DNA of 9,625 nucleotides from Candidatus Nitrosopumilus sp. (GCA_022758935.1 JAEMQG010000034.1:1-9625); one strand, 5' to 3'. Counted from the stretch's first letter, positions 1 through 7,059 are shown. The notes: a model not told the origin generated them from the letters alone. Made by a program: numbers and translations.

Positions 1-1204
1 CTATTTCAGGTGCTATTGGAGTTTGACTGCCATAAATTGGACTAAGATGTCTTGCTCTAAGAAGGTGTTTCATTACATCAGTTGGTTTATCATAACTTAG
101 ACCAGGAGTAGTTTTTACAATATCATCAATACTTTGGCCATGAAACATCATTATCTTTACCCCATTCAAAGAAATAACAGCGGGATTTCCAATCATAAAC
201 ACATTTTCCTTTTCCCATAATATTGAATTATATTTTTTGGGAATAGCTGGTTGTGGTAATGCCCTACGTCCAGGATCATGATTTCCTGGCATTATGAATA
301 TTTTAATATAATTAGGAATTTTACTTAGTAAACCTTCAACCTTTTTCAGTTGCTCTTCAATGGTTTGACAAACTAATTCCTTATCTTGATTTGGATATAT
401 TCCAACACCATCTACCAAATCACCACAAATAAGCATAAAACGAATTTTTTTTGCTACTGCATCTGGACTAGATAACCATGATATAAATTCGGTAAATTCC
501 TCTTCCATAAAATACCTGCTACCTATATGAAGATCTGAAAGAAAAACAGCATAAGTTTCAGTTTCAGATCTATTTGGAGCCTGCTCTGGAATATCAGGTA
601 AAATTAAATCTTTTATTATGAAACTAGTATTCTTTCCAAATCCTACTCGTACCATGATAAATTGATCATTAAGTAACGAGCCTGCTGTTTTTTGTAATTC
701 ATTATCGAAAACAATTCCTTCAATAGAGCCAGAAGGATCCTCCAAAACTAATTTTGTTATATTTCTTTCAGTACTTCTCGTAGTAACCAAACCACAAACA
801 TATACATCTTCATCAGACTTTACTGTCTTGACAACAGCAATCGTTTTTATCATTCTTGATTCTGGCCTATCAGAGATGATCCGTTTTAGTTTATTAAAAC
901 GACTTGAAAAAAGTGCGTTATACCCCTTTACTCCTTCACCACTAGTAATTTTCAAAGTTGGATCAAATATTATTTTATGATCATTTTGTAAAGTTTGGTC
1001 TTCTTTAATTCCCAAATAAACTTCTAAATCATCTTGATTAATTTGAAATAATTTTTGTTTTGTTTTCTCGCGGACAATTTCCTTAATAACTTTTTCAAGT
1101 TTTTTCACATCTATATTTTCTAAAAACTTGAATGCATCAGGATGAATTTGAAACCCTTTATTCAAAGCATAATTCAGTGCTATTGTTAACTCCTTTTTCA
1201 TCAT
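1..1204 (-). CDS. polB: DNA polymerase D small subunit DP1 (partial, 3' end missing)
   Basis: This is the small, proofreading subunit of the archaeal replicative polymerase PolD, which pairs with the large catalytic subunit DP2. About 401 codons are visible, without a stop; the family is usually somewhat longer, so the C-terminus lies outside the window. I read an OB-fold-like region at about residues 125-205. A calcineurin-type phosphoesterase domain follows, with SDLHIGS near 221, GDLVDG near 260, the signature MPGNHDPGRRALPQ near 304-317, and MFHGQS near 354. The visible metal-binding Asp, Asn and His residues are intact, so 3'-5' exonuclease activity is likely; the final conserved His motif would lie in the missing part. 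Two in-frame ATGs open the gene (1204 and 1201); a TATA-like box about 23 bp upstream fits either. It is divergent from the SpoIIM-like gene, 75 bp away. The identification is firm from family motifs. Confidence 0.95.
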   Translation of the reverse strand, partial: MMKKELTIALNYALNKGFQIHPDAFKFLENIDVKKLEKVIKEIVREKTKQKLFQINQDDLEVYLGIKEDQTLQNDHKIIFDPTLKITSGEGVKGYNALFSSRFNKLKRIISDRPESRMIKTIAVVKTVKSDEDVYVCGLVTTRSTERNITKLVLEDPSGSIEGIVFDNELQKTAGSLLNDQFIMVRVGFGKNTSFIIKDLILPDIPEQAPNRSETETYAVFLSDLHIGSRYFMEEEFTEFISWLSSPDAVAKKIRFMLICGDLVDGVGIYPNQDKELVCQTIEEQLKKVEGLLSKIPNYIKIFIMPGNHDPGRRALPQPAIPKKYNSILWEKENVFMIGNPAVISLNGVKIMMFHGQSIDDIVKTTPGLSYDKPTDVMKHLLRARHLSPIYGSQTPIAPEI

Positions 1205-1220
1205 CAAAGAATATTTTACG

Positions 1221-1231
1221 CTTTAATTAAA
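1221..1231 (-). promoter_or_regulatory. TATA-box-like promoter of the PolD small subunit gene
   Basis: On the minus strand this reads TTTAATTAAAG, centred about 23 bp before the first ATG at 1204. Archaeal TATA boxes normally sit 24-28 bp upstream of the transcription start, so transcription would begin at or almost at the start codon (leaderless). No Shine-Dalgarno motif is visible before the ATG. Position is the only evidence. Confidence 0.45.
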
Positions 1232-1279
1232 TCTGCGCCCATTCCCAACCCTCAAATATTCTTTTTAAGAAAAGATAAT

Positions 1280-1816
1280 ATGTCAAAGAATAGAATAATT
1301 ACATTTTTTGTATTTATGGGATTATTTTCAGCAGTATTTCAAGTTGGATCAATGTCTCAAGTTACTGAAGAAGATGCAAAGACATTCATGGATGAATTTG
1401 AAAAATTAGTTGAGAAAATTGATGCTATGGGAATTTTTCTACATAATTCATCTATATCACTACCAATGTTTATTCCTGGCTTTGGTGTGGCATGGGGTTT
1501 ATTTTCAGCATGGTCAACTGGATTTGCATTTGCAGCAATAGTTTTGATCACACCAGAATTACGACAAGTTCCACCACTTGCAATTCTTTTTCTCTCACCA
1601 TTTGGACTAATGGAGTTAACGGCTTATTCTTTAGCAACATCTAGAAGTTTTATACTAATTATACTCATAACGAAAAAAATCAATTTAAAGCCGTTTCTAA
1701 AACCAACATTAATAGAAATTGGAATATCAATTGGTCTACTCTCCGCGGGAGGATATTTGGAATATTATATGATTAAACTCGTTCAAGATGAAGGTCTGGC
1801 ACTTCCTAGTTTTTAA
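1280..1816 (+). CDS. SpoIIM-like (stage II sporulation protein M / DUF95 type) membrane protein
   Basis: This 178-residue integral membrane protein has about four to five hydrophobic segments (roughly 6-24, 60-91, 98-130 and 141-165). A charged stretch at 27-50 probably lies outside the membrane. The loop with P107, G109 and E112 (SPFGLMELTAYSLA) resembles the family signature around P-H-G-x-x-E-L, but His is Phe here. HN at 55-56 followed by a glycine-rich helix also fits. The family is widespread in non-sporulating bacteria and archaea, where its role is unknown; the sporulation name should not be read as function. Start choice: the ATG at 1280 gives a complete first membrane helix, but the best TATA-like string, CTTTTTAAG at 1261-1269, is only about 15 bp upstream, closer than normal. 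A weaker AT-rich string at 1254-1260 is better placed. Confidence 0.7.
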   Translation: MSKNRIITFFVFMGLFSAVFQVGSMSQVTEEDAKTFMDEFEKLVEKIDAMGIFLHNSSISLPMFIPGFGVAWGLFSAWSTGFAFAAIVLITPELRQVPPLAILFLSPFGLMELTAYSLATSRSFILIILITKKINLKPFLKPTLIEIGISIGLLSAGGYLEYYMIKLVQDEGLALPSF

Positions 1817-1860
1817 ACTCGAAGATTTGCCTAATCAGTCTAAAATAGTTTAGTTGTGAA

Positions 1861-1868
1861 TTATAAAC
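1861..1868 (+). promoter_or_regulatory. TATA box of the secreted cupredoxin-like protein gene
   Basis: TTATAAAC is centred 26-27 bp before the GTG at 1891. That spacing places transcription initiation on the start codon and supports both the unusual GTG start and a leaderless mRNA. The box lies in the 74-bp gap after the SpoIIM-like gene, so the downstream gene probably has its own promoter. Confidence 0.6.
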
Positions 1869-1890
1869 CAAACAAAACAGATGATATATT

Positions 1891-2790
1891 GTGAAAGTCG
1901 CTTTAATAGGAATTGTAATATTACTTACATTGTCTACAGGATTATTATTTAACAATTCTTTTGCAACAGTTCCTCCAAATAACGTATTCACGTTGGAAGG
2001 CTCTGGTTTTGCAGTAACAGAAGAAACAATAAAAATTTCTAAAATTAATCTAGTTTTATCTACTGAAAACCAAACTGGGAGTACAATCAAATCCTCGATT
2101 AAGGATGTATTCATTACTTTGAATGACGAGAATTTTCTGGCTAGTGAACTAAATACAACAATACTACGTGAAGGTAAATACATTAGAATTGATGGAATTA
2201 TTAAAAATGAAACTGGCAATGAAGCATCTATAAAATTTTTTGGAAGACTGATTGAAGAAAGTAAAAATGCCTCAGTTTATGGATTTAGTGGAAAAATAAC
2301 GACTGATGATCAAGAATACAAAATAATTTACAATGCAAAACTTTCCAAACTAGTAAAAATTAGTGTTACTTCAACAAACTCTAAAAATATTGAAGAAAAA
2401 CTTACGATCCATATTCTTAAAGGTTCATCAACTCAAGGTGCTGATAGTTATATTGGGTTACCATTTGATAATGCCCGATTCAAATATTTCTCACAAGATA
2501 GAATTTCAATAGAGCCTGGAATAAAACTCATTTTTGTTAACGACGATGTGGTATCACATAGTATTCTTAGCGGAAGAGAAATTAATTATGATCGTTATAA
2601 CCACTTTATAGCAGACGGAAAAATTTCAACTGGTGAAATATTACCCGGTAAATCAACTAGTATTACATTAGATGAAAAGGGATTTATCAGATTATATGAT
2701 CCAGATTATCAATGGATGCAATTTGAAGCATATGTATTTCCTAGCGTAGACAATGTAGTTCTTGGACAAGGAAAAAACCCCAGCCGCTAA
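1891..2790 (+). CDS. Secreted protein with C-terminal cupredoxin-like domain lacking copper ligands
   Basis: The 299-residue product starts with GTG. Residues 1-26 look like a Sec signal peptide (short basic start, hydrophobic core, then NSFA before TVPP), so it is probably exported. Residues about 30-165 are rich in beta strands and I do not recognise them. Residues about 205-292 resemble a plastocyanin-like domain: a strand ending in EPG, then FVNDDVVSHSI with H223 at the first copper-His position, and a final loop, LYDPDYQWM. In typical members that loop reads C-x-x-H-P-W-M. Here the Cys position is D270 and the His position is Y273; only H223 and M276 remain. A normal type 1 copper centre is therefore unlikely. 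Its stop codon overlaps that of the convergent cbiE-like gene by 4 bp. The exact role is unknown; a non-redox structural or binding role is possible. Confidence 0.65.
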   Translation: MKVALIGIVILLTLSTGLLFNNSFATVPPNNVFTLEGSGFAVTEETIKISKINLVLSTENQTGSTIKSSIKDVFITLNDENFLASELNTTILREGKYIRIDGIIKNETGNEASIKFFGRLIEESKNASVYGFSGKITTDDQEYKIIYNAKLSKLVKISVTSTNSKNIEEKLTIHILKGSSTQGADSYIGLPFDNARFKYFSQDRISIEPGIKLIFVNDDVVSHSILSGREINYDRYNHFIADGKISTGEILPGKSTSITLDEKGFIRLYDPDYQWMQFEAYVFPSVDNVVLGQGKNPSR

Positions 2791-3503
2791 CTTGTCCATT
2801 GCCATTTGTAATTCATATACGAATCTAAAACAGTCTGATTAAAAACCATTACAGATAAATCAGAAAAATTCTTTCCTTCCAAATCTTTGACGGTACCAGT
2901 AAAATTAGTTTCATTTGTAGTGGTTAAAGCTTCAAAAACATGAACTTTCATATTTTCCGTCTTAAAACCATTATTTTTTAGATAAATTGCAATCTCCGAT
3001 GGCATAAAATGCTTGTCTAGTTGTTTAGGCCATGGTCTTGGAACTAAAATTACACTAAATCCATCAATCAATGCTTTTTGTAATTCCAATTTCTTTTCTT
3101 CAATAGAGGATGTTACATGCATTGTAATTATTTTTGATTTATCAAGTGATACTCTTGCTTTTGATGCAGCAACTTGAATTGAACTAATTCCTGGAATTAT
3201 CTCTACTTCACCAAAAATTTCAATTAATCTATCTACAACTTCAGATTCTGAAAAATTCACATCTCCAGTAAATGGAACAACTAAAGAACGATCGCCTAAT
3301 TCTAAAAGAATTTTTTGATATGATTCCTCTTGATTATTCATAGTAATCTCATAGATTTCCTTACCAACAAGTAAATTCTCTATTGTTTTTAATGTGTATT
3401 TGTAACCAATAACAACATCACAATTTAGAATCACTTCTTTTACAATTTCAGTAACATATTTTGACGAACCTGGTCCTACACCTACTGCATAAATTTTTCC
3501 CAA
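2787..3503 (-). CDS. cbiE: Cobalt-precorrin-7 (C5)-methyltransferase, CbiE type
   Basis: This enzyme would use S-adenosylmethionine to methylate C5 of the corrin ring during cobalamin (B12) synthesis in the cytoplasm; in many organisms the partner CbiT acts at C15. The 238-residue product has the tetrapyrrole-methylase pattern: VGVGPGS at 7-13, VVIGYK near 30-35, a GD motif at 80-81, and IIPGISSIQVAASKA around 103-117. The GD loop reads FTGDVNFSES rather than the usual SGDPGFY, so this is a divergent member. No CbiT domain is fused to it. The start is TTG at 3503: it leaves the GVGPG motif at the usual distance from the N-terminus, and no ATG or GTG occurs before it. Only 2 nt separate it from the stop of the upstream gene, which suggests an operon with coupled translation. 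Another tetrapyrrole methylase such as CbiH or CbiF is less likely. Confidence 0.82.
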   Translation of the reverse strand: MGKIYAVGVGPGSSKYVTEIVKEVILNCDVVIGYKYTLKTIENLLVGKEIYEITMNNQEESYQKILLELGDRSLVVPFTGDVNFSESEVVDRLIEIFGEVEIIPGISSIQVAASKARVSLDKSKIITMHVTSSIEEKKLELQKALIDGFSVILVPRPWPKQLDKHFMPSEIAIYLKNNGFKTENMKVHVFEALTTTNETNFTGTVKDLEGKNFSDLSVMVFNQTVLDSYMNYKWQWTS

Positions 3504-3505
3504 TT

Positions 3506-3997
3506 TTACTTTGTACTTTTCTGTCTGTCTTTAATATATTGCACAAAAGGCTCCCAATCTACCTTCATGTATTTAGTAGGCTCTTTAATTGGATACTTTA
3601 CCCAGTCTTGGGCAATTGAATACTGGTATTTTTGTAATTTACCATTTTTTTCATATTCTAATAATAAGATGTTACCCCACTCCTTTTCTTTATGAGAAAT
3701 ACTCAAAATTTCATCAAATGATAACTGAATGTTTTTTTCATTTTCTAAATCTTGTATTAGGTTACTTTCTACATAGCCATCATGATGAATCATTGTATTT
3801 TTTGATTTTAAAAAGTTGATAACTTGTCTTTGTCTAATTGCTTGCCACCACTTCATTTTAGCTTCTGTTTTATGAACAAACATCAAATGTTTATCAGTTA
3901 AAATTAACATACCTTCTTTTCCACCTATTGAAAAGAAGTTTTTTGACTCTCTCCATACTGAAACCAAATGTGCTTGGATTTTTTCATCAGATTGCAT
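3506..3997 (-). CDS. Unrecognised cytoplasmic protein, possibly PH/GRAM-like
   Basis: I do not recognise this 163-residue protein. It has no signal peptide or membrane helix and is rich in Lys, Glu and Trp. Residues 24-43 (IGGKEGMLILTDKHLMFVHK) read like the first strands of a PH or GRAM-like fold, in which a small molecule or lipid is often bound. A basic aromatic patch KMKWWQAIRQRQ lies at 47-58. Alternating strands follow at about 91-130 and a Trp-containing helix at the C-terminus (VDWEPFVQYIKDRQ). It starts with ATG at 3997, with a well-placed TATA box, and is the first gene of a probable operon with cbiE, 2 nt downstream. That context hints at a link to cobalamin or its methyl donor, but nothing in the protein shows this. 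The PH/GRAM reading is by pattern only. Confidence 0.6.
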   Translation of the reverse strand: MQSDEKIQAHLVSVWRESKNFFSIGGKEGMLILTDKHLMFVHKTEAKMKWWQAIRQRQVINFLKSKNTMIHHDGYVESNLIQDLENEKNIQLSFDEILSISHKEKEWGNILLLEYEKNGKLQKYQYSIAQDWVKYPIKEPTKYMKVDWEPFVQYIKDRQKSTK

Positions 3998-4018
3998 AAA
4001 GGTTCATTACTTTAACTT

Positions 4019-4026
4019 GTTAAAAA
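4019..4026 (-). promoter_or_regulatory. TATA box of the unknown gene / cbiE operon
   Basis: On the minus strand TTTTTAAC is centred 26 bp before the ATG at 3997, the expected spacing for a leaderless archaeal transcript. It lies 14 bp from the oppositely oriented TATA box of the cyclophilin gene, so the 72-bp gap holds two back-to-back promoters. Confidence 0.6.
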
Positions 4027-4040
4027 CCAATACAATTAGC

Positions 4041-4048
4041 TTTTATGT
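4041..4048 (+). promoter_or_regulatory. TATA box of the cyclophilin fusion gene
   Basis: TTTTATGT is centred about 25-26 bp before the TTG at 4070. This supports TTG as the start over the in-frame ATGs at 4085 and 4088, which would need a 15-18 nt leader without a visible ribosome-binding site. Confidence 0.5.
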
Positions 4049-4069
4049 AAGATACAGTGGAAAAATTTA

Positions 4070-5623
4070 TTGAAAAAAATTCTTATGATGATAGCCATAT
4101 CATTACTTTTAATTAATTTAGGAAATCAATCATTCTCTCAATCTGACGATAAATTGGTAATTTTGCATACAAATCTTGGGAAAATTATAATAGAGTTTTT
4201 TCCTGCAGACGCCCCAAACCACGTTACGAATTTTATTAAATTAACGGAAAGTGGATTCTATGATGGTACTATCTTTCACAGAATAATTCCTGGATTTATG
4301 ATACAAGGTGGAGATCCTAATACTATTGCTGGAGATAAAAGCACTTGGGGAATGGGAGGACCTGATAAATCAATCAATGCCGAATTTAATACAATAAAGC
4401 ATAATCGTGGAATTGTTTCAATGGCGAGATCAGCTGATCCAAACAGTGCTGGTTCTCAATTTTTTATAGTTCATAAAGATTCAAACTTTCTTGATGGACA
4501 ATATACTGTCTTTGGCAGAATTGTAACACAGGAGAGTTTTGAAACACTTGACAAAATTGCAACAGTACAAACAGAAGCTGGAGATATTCCTATAAACACC
4601 GAACAAGTAAAAATTACAAAAGCTGAGATTGTAAATCGTTCAGACATATCTGATTTATTGGACTTGTCAGATCCAGAAAGAACTACATCTACAATAAATT
4701 CTTCAAGTAATGAGCTTTATCAAAATAAAGCACTTGATATTGAATTTAAGGTTCCTCAGGGATGGGTATTACAACAACCAGAAAAAATCGATGAAAACTC
4801 TCCAGATGTTGTTGCAGTAGGACCTAAAGTTGGACCTATCAATCCAGTTATTTCTTTGACTATTTCTAATACAAATGGAAAAAATATAGATGACCTCATT
4901 AAAGAAAAAGCTGAATTTTTAAAAAATGCAACTGCGTCAGGTAACCTGGAAATTATTTCCCAAGAAAAATCAACCATTAATGAAAAACAAGCTTATGTTA
5001 CTAATGCCAGAGGTAATTTTACAAGCAATAAAGAATCATACAATGTAAAATTCAGAGAAGTAATCATTTCAACCGGTAACAAATTTTATATTTTTGCATA
5101 CAGTAACGGAGTAGATAATTTTGATGACCAAGTTTCTAAATTTGAAGAAGCTGTCAATTCCTTTAAAATAACATCTAACCCAATTAAAGAAACAAACTCC
5201 ACTACGATTAAAACAACCGAATCAACTACAACAAATTCCACCAATTCTATTGGAAAGGGGGGAGGATGTCTTATTGCTACTGCAACTTACGGAAGTGAAC
5301 TATCTCCTCAAGTTCAACAATTAAGAGAACTACGTGATAACAAATTACTAAAAAGCGAATTAGGTACATCATTTATGAATTCATTCAATACATTTTACTA
5401 TTCATTTAGTCCACCAATTGCAGATTATGAACGAGAAAATCCACTTTTCAAAGAAGCTGTAAAGATAGCAATAACTCCTATGATTAGTTCTCTTTCTATT
5501 CTAAACTATGTTGATATGGATTCTGAAGAATCGATTTTAGGGTATGGTATTAGCCTAATAATATTAAATTTAGGTATGTATTTTATAGCTCCTGTAATAA
5601 TTATTTATAAAATTAGGAAATAA
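4070..5623 (+). CDS. Secreted peptidyl-prolyl isomerase (cyclophilin) with PsbP-like domain and CFI-box tail
   Basis: This 517-residue protein would catalyse cis-trans isomerisation of prolyl bonds outside the cytoplasm. Residues 1-24 form a signal peptide. A compact bacterial-type cyclophilin domain spans about 28-192. Its active-site residues are in place: R71, F76 and Q79 in FHRIIPGFMIQGGD, then Q130 and F132 in GSQFFIV. The cyclosporin-contact Trp position is F140. Residues about 215-367 (from KALDIEFKVPQGW to AVNSFKI) resemble a PsbP/Mog1-like fold. A Ser/Thr-rich linker follows (about 370-395), then GKGGG and C400 opening a CFI-box segment, CLIATATYGSELSPQVQQLR, and a C-terminal membrane helix at about 490-512 with a basic end. 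This tail recurs on secreted archaeal proteins (established only from memory) and probably anchors the protein. The start is TTG at 4070, supported by the TATA spacing. Its stop codon abuts that of the convergent NDH-2-like gene with no gap. Confidence 0.88.
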   Translation: MKKILMMIAISLLLINLGNQSFSQSDDKLVILHTNLGKIIIEFFPADAPNHVTNFIKLTESGFYDGTIFHRIIPGFMIQGGDPNTIAGDKSTWGMGGPDKSINAEFNTIKHNRGIVSMARSADPNSAGSQFFIVHKDSNFLDGQYTVFGRIVTQESFETLDKIATVQTEAGDIPINTEQVKITKAEIVNRSDISDLLDLSDPERTTSTINSSSNELYQNKALDIEFKVPQGWVLQQPEKIDENSPDVVAVGPKVGPINPVISLTISNTNGKNIDDLIKEKAEFLKNATASGNLEIISQEKSTINEKQAYVTNARGNFTSNKESYNVKFREVIISTGNKFYIFAYSNGVDNFDDQVSKFEEAVNSFKITSNPIKETNSTTIKTTESTTTNSTNSIGKGGGCLIATATYGSELSPQVQQLRELRDNKLLKSELGTSFMNSFNTFYYSFSPPIADYERENPLFKEAVKIAITPMISSLSILNYVDMDSEESILGYGISLIILNLGMYFIAPVIIIYKIRK

Positions 5624-6982
5624 TTACCAAACATCATCTACTTCGTCAAGAACTTTGTATTCTTTTTCTGTTTCATGTTTTACGAGTTTCAGTCTTGAAA
5701 TATCCCGATCAAAAAACAAATCAATTGTCCAATCTAAGAAAACCCTGACTTTTTTATCAGGCAATGCAATTTTTGAAAGGTAGACATTTCTCCAAATAAG
5801 CCAAGCTAATAATCCTGAAATATTCATTCCTAAAAACGTTGCAATACCAGTTCTTTTTCCAATTATTGCCATTTGTCCTTTAGATTGAAATTGAAATTTT
5901 TCCTTCTCCAAATTTTTAATTAATGCATTTAAGTTATGAGCAGCTGTTTTAGCCTGTGCTTCTGCAAGTTGCGCAGTAGGTGCAAACGGCCTATTTATTT
6001 GAGGATCCATAAGTAATGCACAATCTCCTATTGCAAAAACCCCGGAGAATTCTGGAACCTCAAGAAAATCATTTACGATGACCTTTCCTTTGTCTGTTTT
6101 CAACATTGATCTTTTAACTGTATTAACAGGTGTAACACCTGCCGTCCATACCAATGTTTTAGTTCTAATTACATCAATTTTTGATTCATCCACTGAATCT
6201 TTTGTATACACATCTAATGATTTTACTGTAACTTCTGTTCCATCAAAACTTGTAACTGCTGTTTTTAATCTGATATCTATTCCTCGCTCTACCATCTTTT
6301 GTTTTGCAAATTTAGCCAACTTTTCATTAAACCCGGGGAGAATCATTGGAAGAGCTTCCAGCACAATTACTTTGATGTCTTCCCTGTGAATTGTAGGATA
6401 ATGTTTTCTCGCATCCAATAGGAGATCCATTAACTCTCCCGCAGTTTCAATTCCGGCAAATCCTCCACCAACAATGACAAATGTTAAAAAACTTTTTCGA
6501 AGAATTGGATCTGTTTCATTTTCTGCCTGTTCAAGCATATCAATTATTCTGTTTCTTAACATTACTGCGTCATTGAGTGTTTTCATGGTGTAAGCATTTT
6601 TTTCAACATCTGCCATTCCAAAAAAGTTAGTTTCACTACCTAATGCAACTACCAAATAATCATAATGAATTGAAATACCTCTTTTTTCACCTGTCCCCCA
6701 CAATGTTACAAGTTTTCCAAATGGATCAACATTTTTTACTCTACCTTCATAAAATTTTGTTTTATGACATATTGCTCTGATTGGCATAACAATATGCCTT
6801 GTTTCAATCATGCCTGATGCTACTTGAGGCAACATTGGTGTAAATAATAAAAAATTATCCTCACTAACTAAAACTAATTCAATTTCAGAATCATTTCTAA
6901 AATAAGACTCTAATTGTCTTGCACATTCTACTCCTGCAAAACCCCCTCCTAAAATGACTATTTTTTTCTTATTTCTTGCCAA
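5624..6982 (-). CDS. NDH-2-like FAD-dependent NAD(P)H dehydrogenase
   Basis: This 452-residue flavoprotein resembles type II NADH dehydrogenases, which pass electrons from NAD(P)H to quinone at the inner face of the membrane without pumping protons. Two nucleotide-binding folds are clear: KIVILGGGFAG (7-17) for FAD and FVIVGGGFAG (168-177) for NAD(P)H. VFAIGDCA (315-322) carries the FAD-contacting D320. The C-terminal part, with FLGMNISGLLAWLIWR and a Trp/Phe-rich amphipathic end, matches NDH-2 membrane-anchoring regions. The quinone-site motif usually reads AQxAxQ; here it is AQLAEAQ (337-343), with the last Gln one position late. The catalytic Cys set of sulfide:quinone reductases is not apparent (C71 and C321 are not in those motifs). 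The start is TTG at 6982; no ATG precedes the FAD motif. The gene lies 77 bp after the ACT-domain gene. The electron donor and acceptor are unproven; a ferredoxin or other donor is possible. Confidence 0.85.
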   Translation of the reverse strand: MARNKKKIVILGGGFAGVECARQLESYFRNDSEIELVLVSEDNFLLFTPMLPQVASGMIETRHIVMPIRAICHKTKFYEGRVKNVDPFGKLVTLWGTGEKRGISIHYDYLVVALGSETNFFGMADVEKNAYTMKTLNDAVMLRNRIIDMLEQAENETDPILRKSFLTFVIVGGGFAGIETAGELMDLLLDARKHYPTIHREDIKVIVLEALPMILPGFNEKLAKFAKQKMVERGIDIRLKTAVTSFDGTEVTVKSLDVYTKDSVDESKIDVIRTKTLVWTAGVTPVNTVKRSMLKTDKGKVIVNDFLEVPEFSGVFAIGDCALLMDPQINRPFAPTAQLAEAQAKTAAHNLNALIKNLEKEKFQFQSKGQMAIIGKRTGIATFLGMNISGLLAWLIWRNVYLSKIALPDKKVRVFLDWTIDLFFDRDISRLKLVKHETEKEYKVLDEVDDVW

Positions 6983-6997
6983 TTATACACTAATTCA

Positions 6998-7045
6998 TAA
7001 AATAACTGAATATATCCTATCAGATCAATTTTTCAATAATATAAT
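6998..7045 (-). promoter_or_regulatory. Promoter region of the NDH-2-like gene (two TATA candidates)
   Basis: Two minus-strand boxes could drive the gene. TTATTTTA (7005 to 6998) is centred about 20 bp before the TTG, slightly too close for a leaderless start. TTATATTA (7044 to 7037) has a better sequence but would give a leader of about 30 nt without a visible Shine-Dalgarno motif. I cannot choose between them. Confidence 0.3.
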
Positions 7046-7059
7046 CTAAATTTCAAAAT

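Noticed and set aside
1280..1816. Taking the SpoIIM similarity as evidence of sporulation
   Set aside because: Archaea do not sporulate and the family is broad; no other sporulation-related gene is nearby.
1806..2219. 137-codon minus-strand open frame antisense to the secreted cupredoxin-like gene
   Set aside because: It lies opposite a well-supported gene with signal peptide and domain pattern, has no recognisable motifs, and its low-complexity composition looks like a mirror frame.
6078..6389. 103-codon plus-strand open frame inside the NDH-2-like gene
   Set aside because: It is fully covered by a strongly supported flavoprotein gene and its translation shows no family signal.
5624..6982. 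Reading the flavoprotein as a sulfide:quinone oxidoreductase
   Set aside because: The characteristic catalytic cysteines are not apparent and the C-terminal region fits NDH-2 better.
6983..7059. Possible small RNA or riboswitch in the gap before the NDH-2-like gene
   Set aside because: The 77 bp are AT-rich with no stable stem or recognisable motif.
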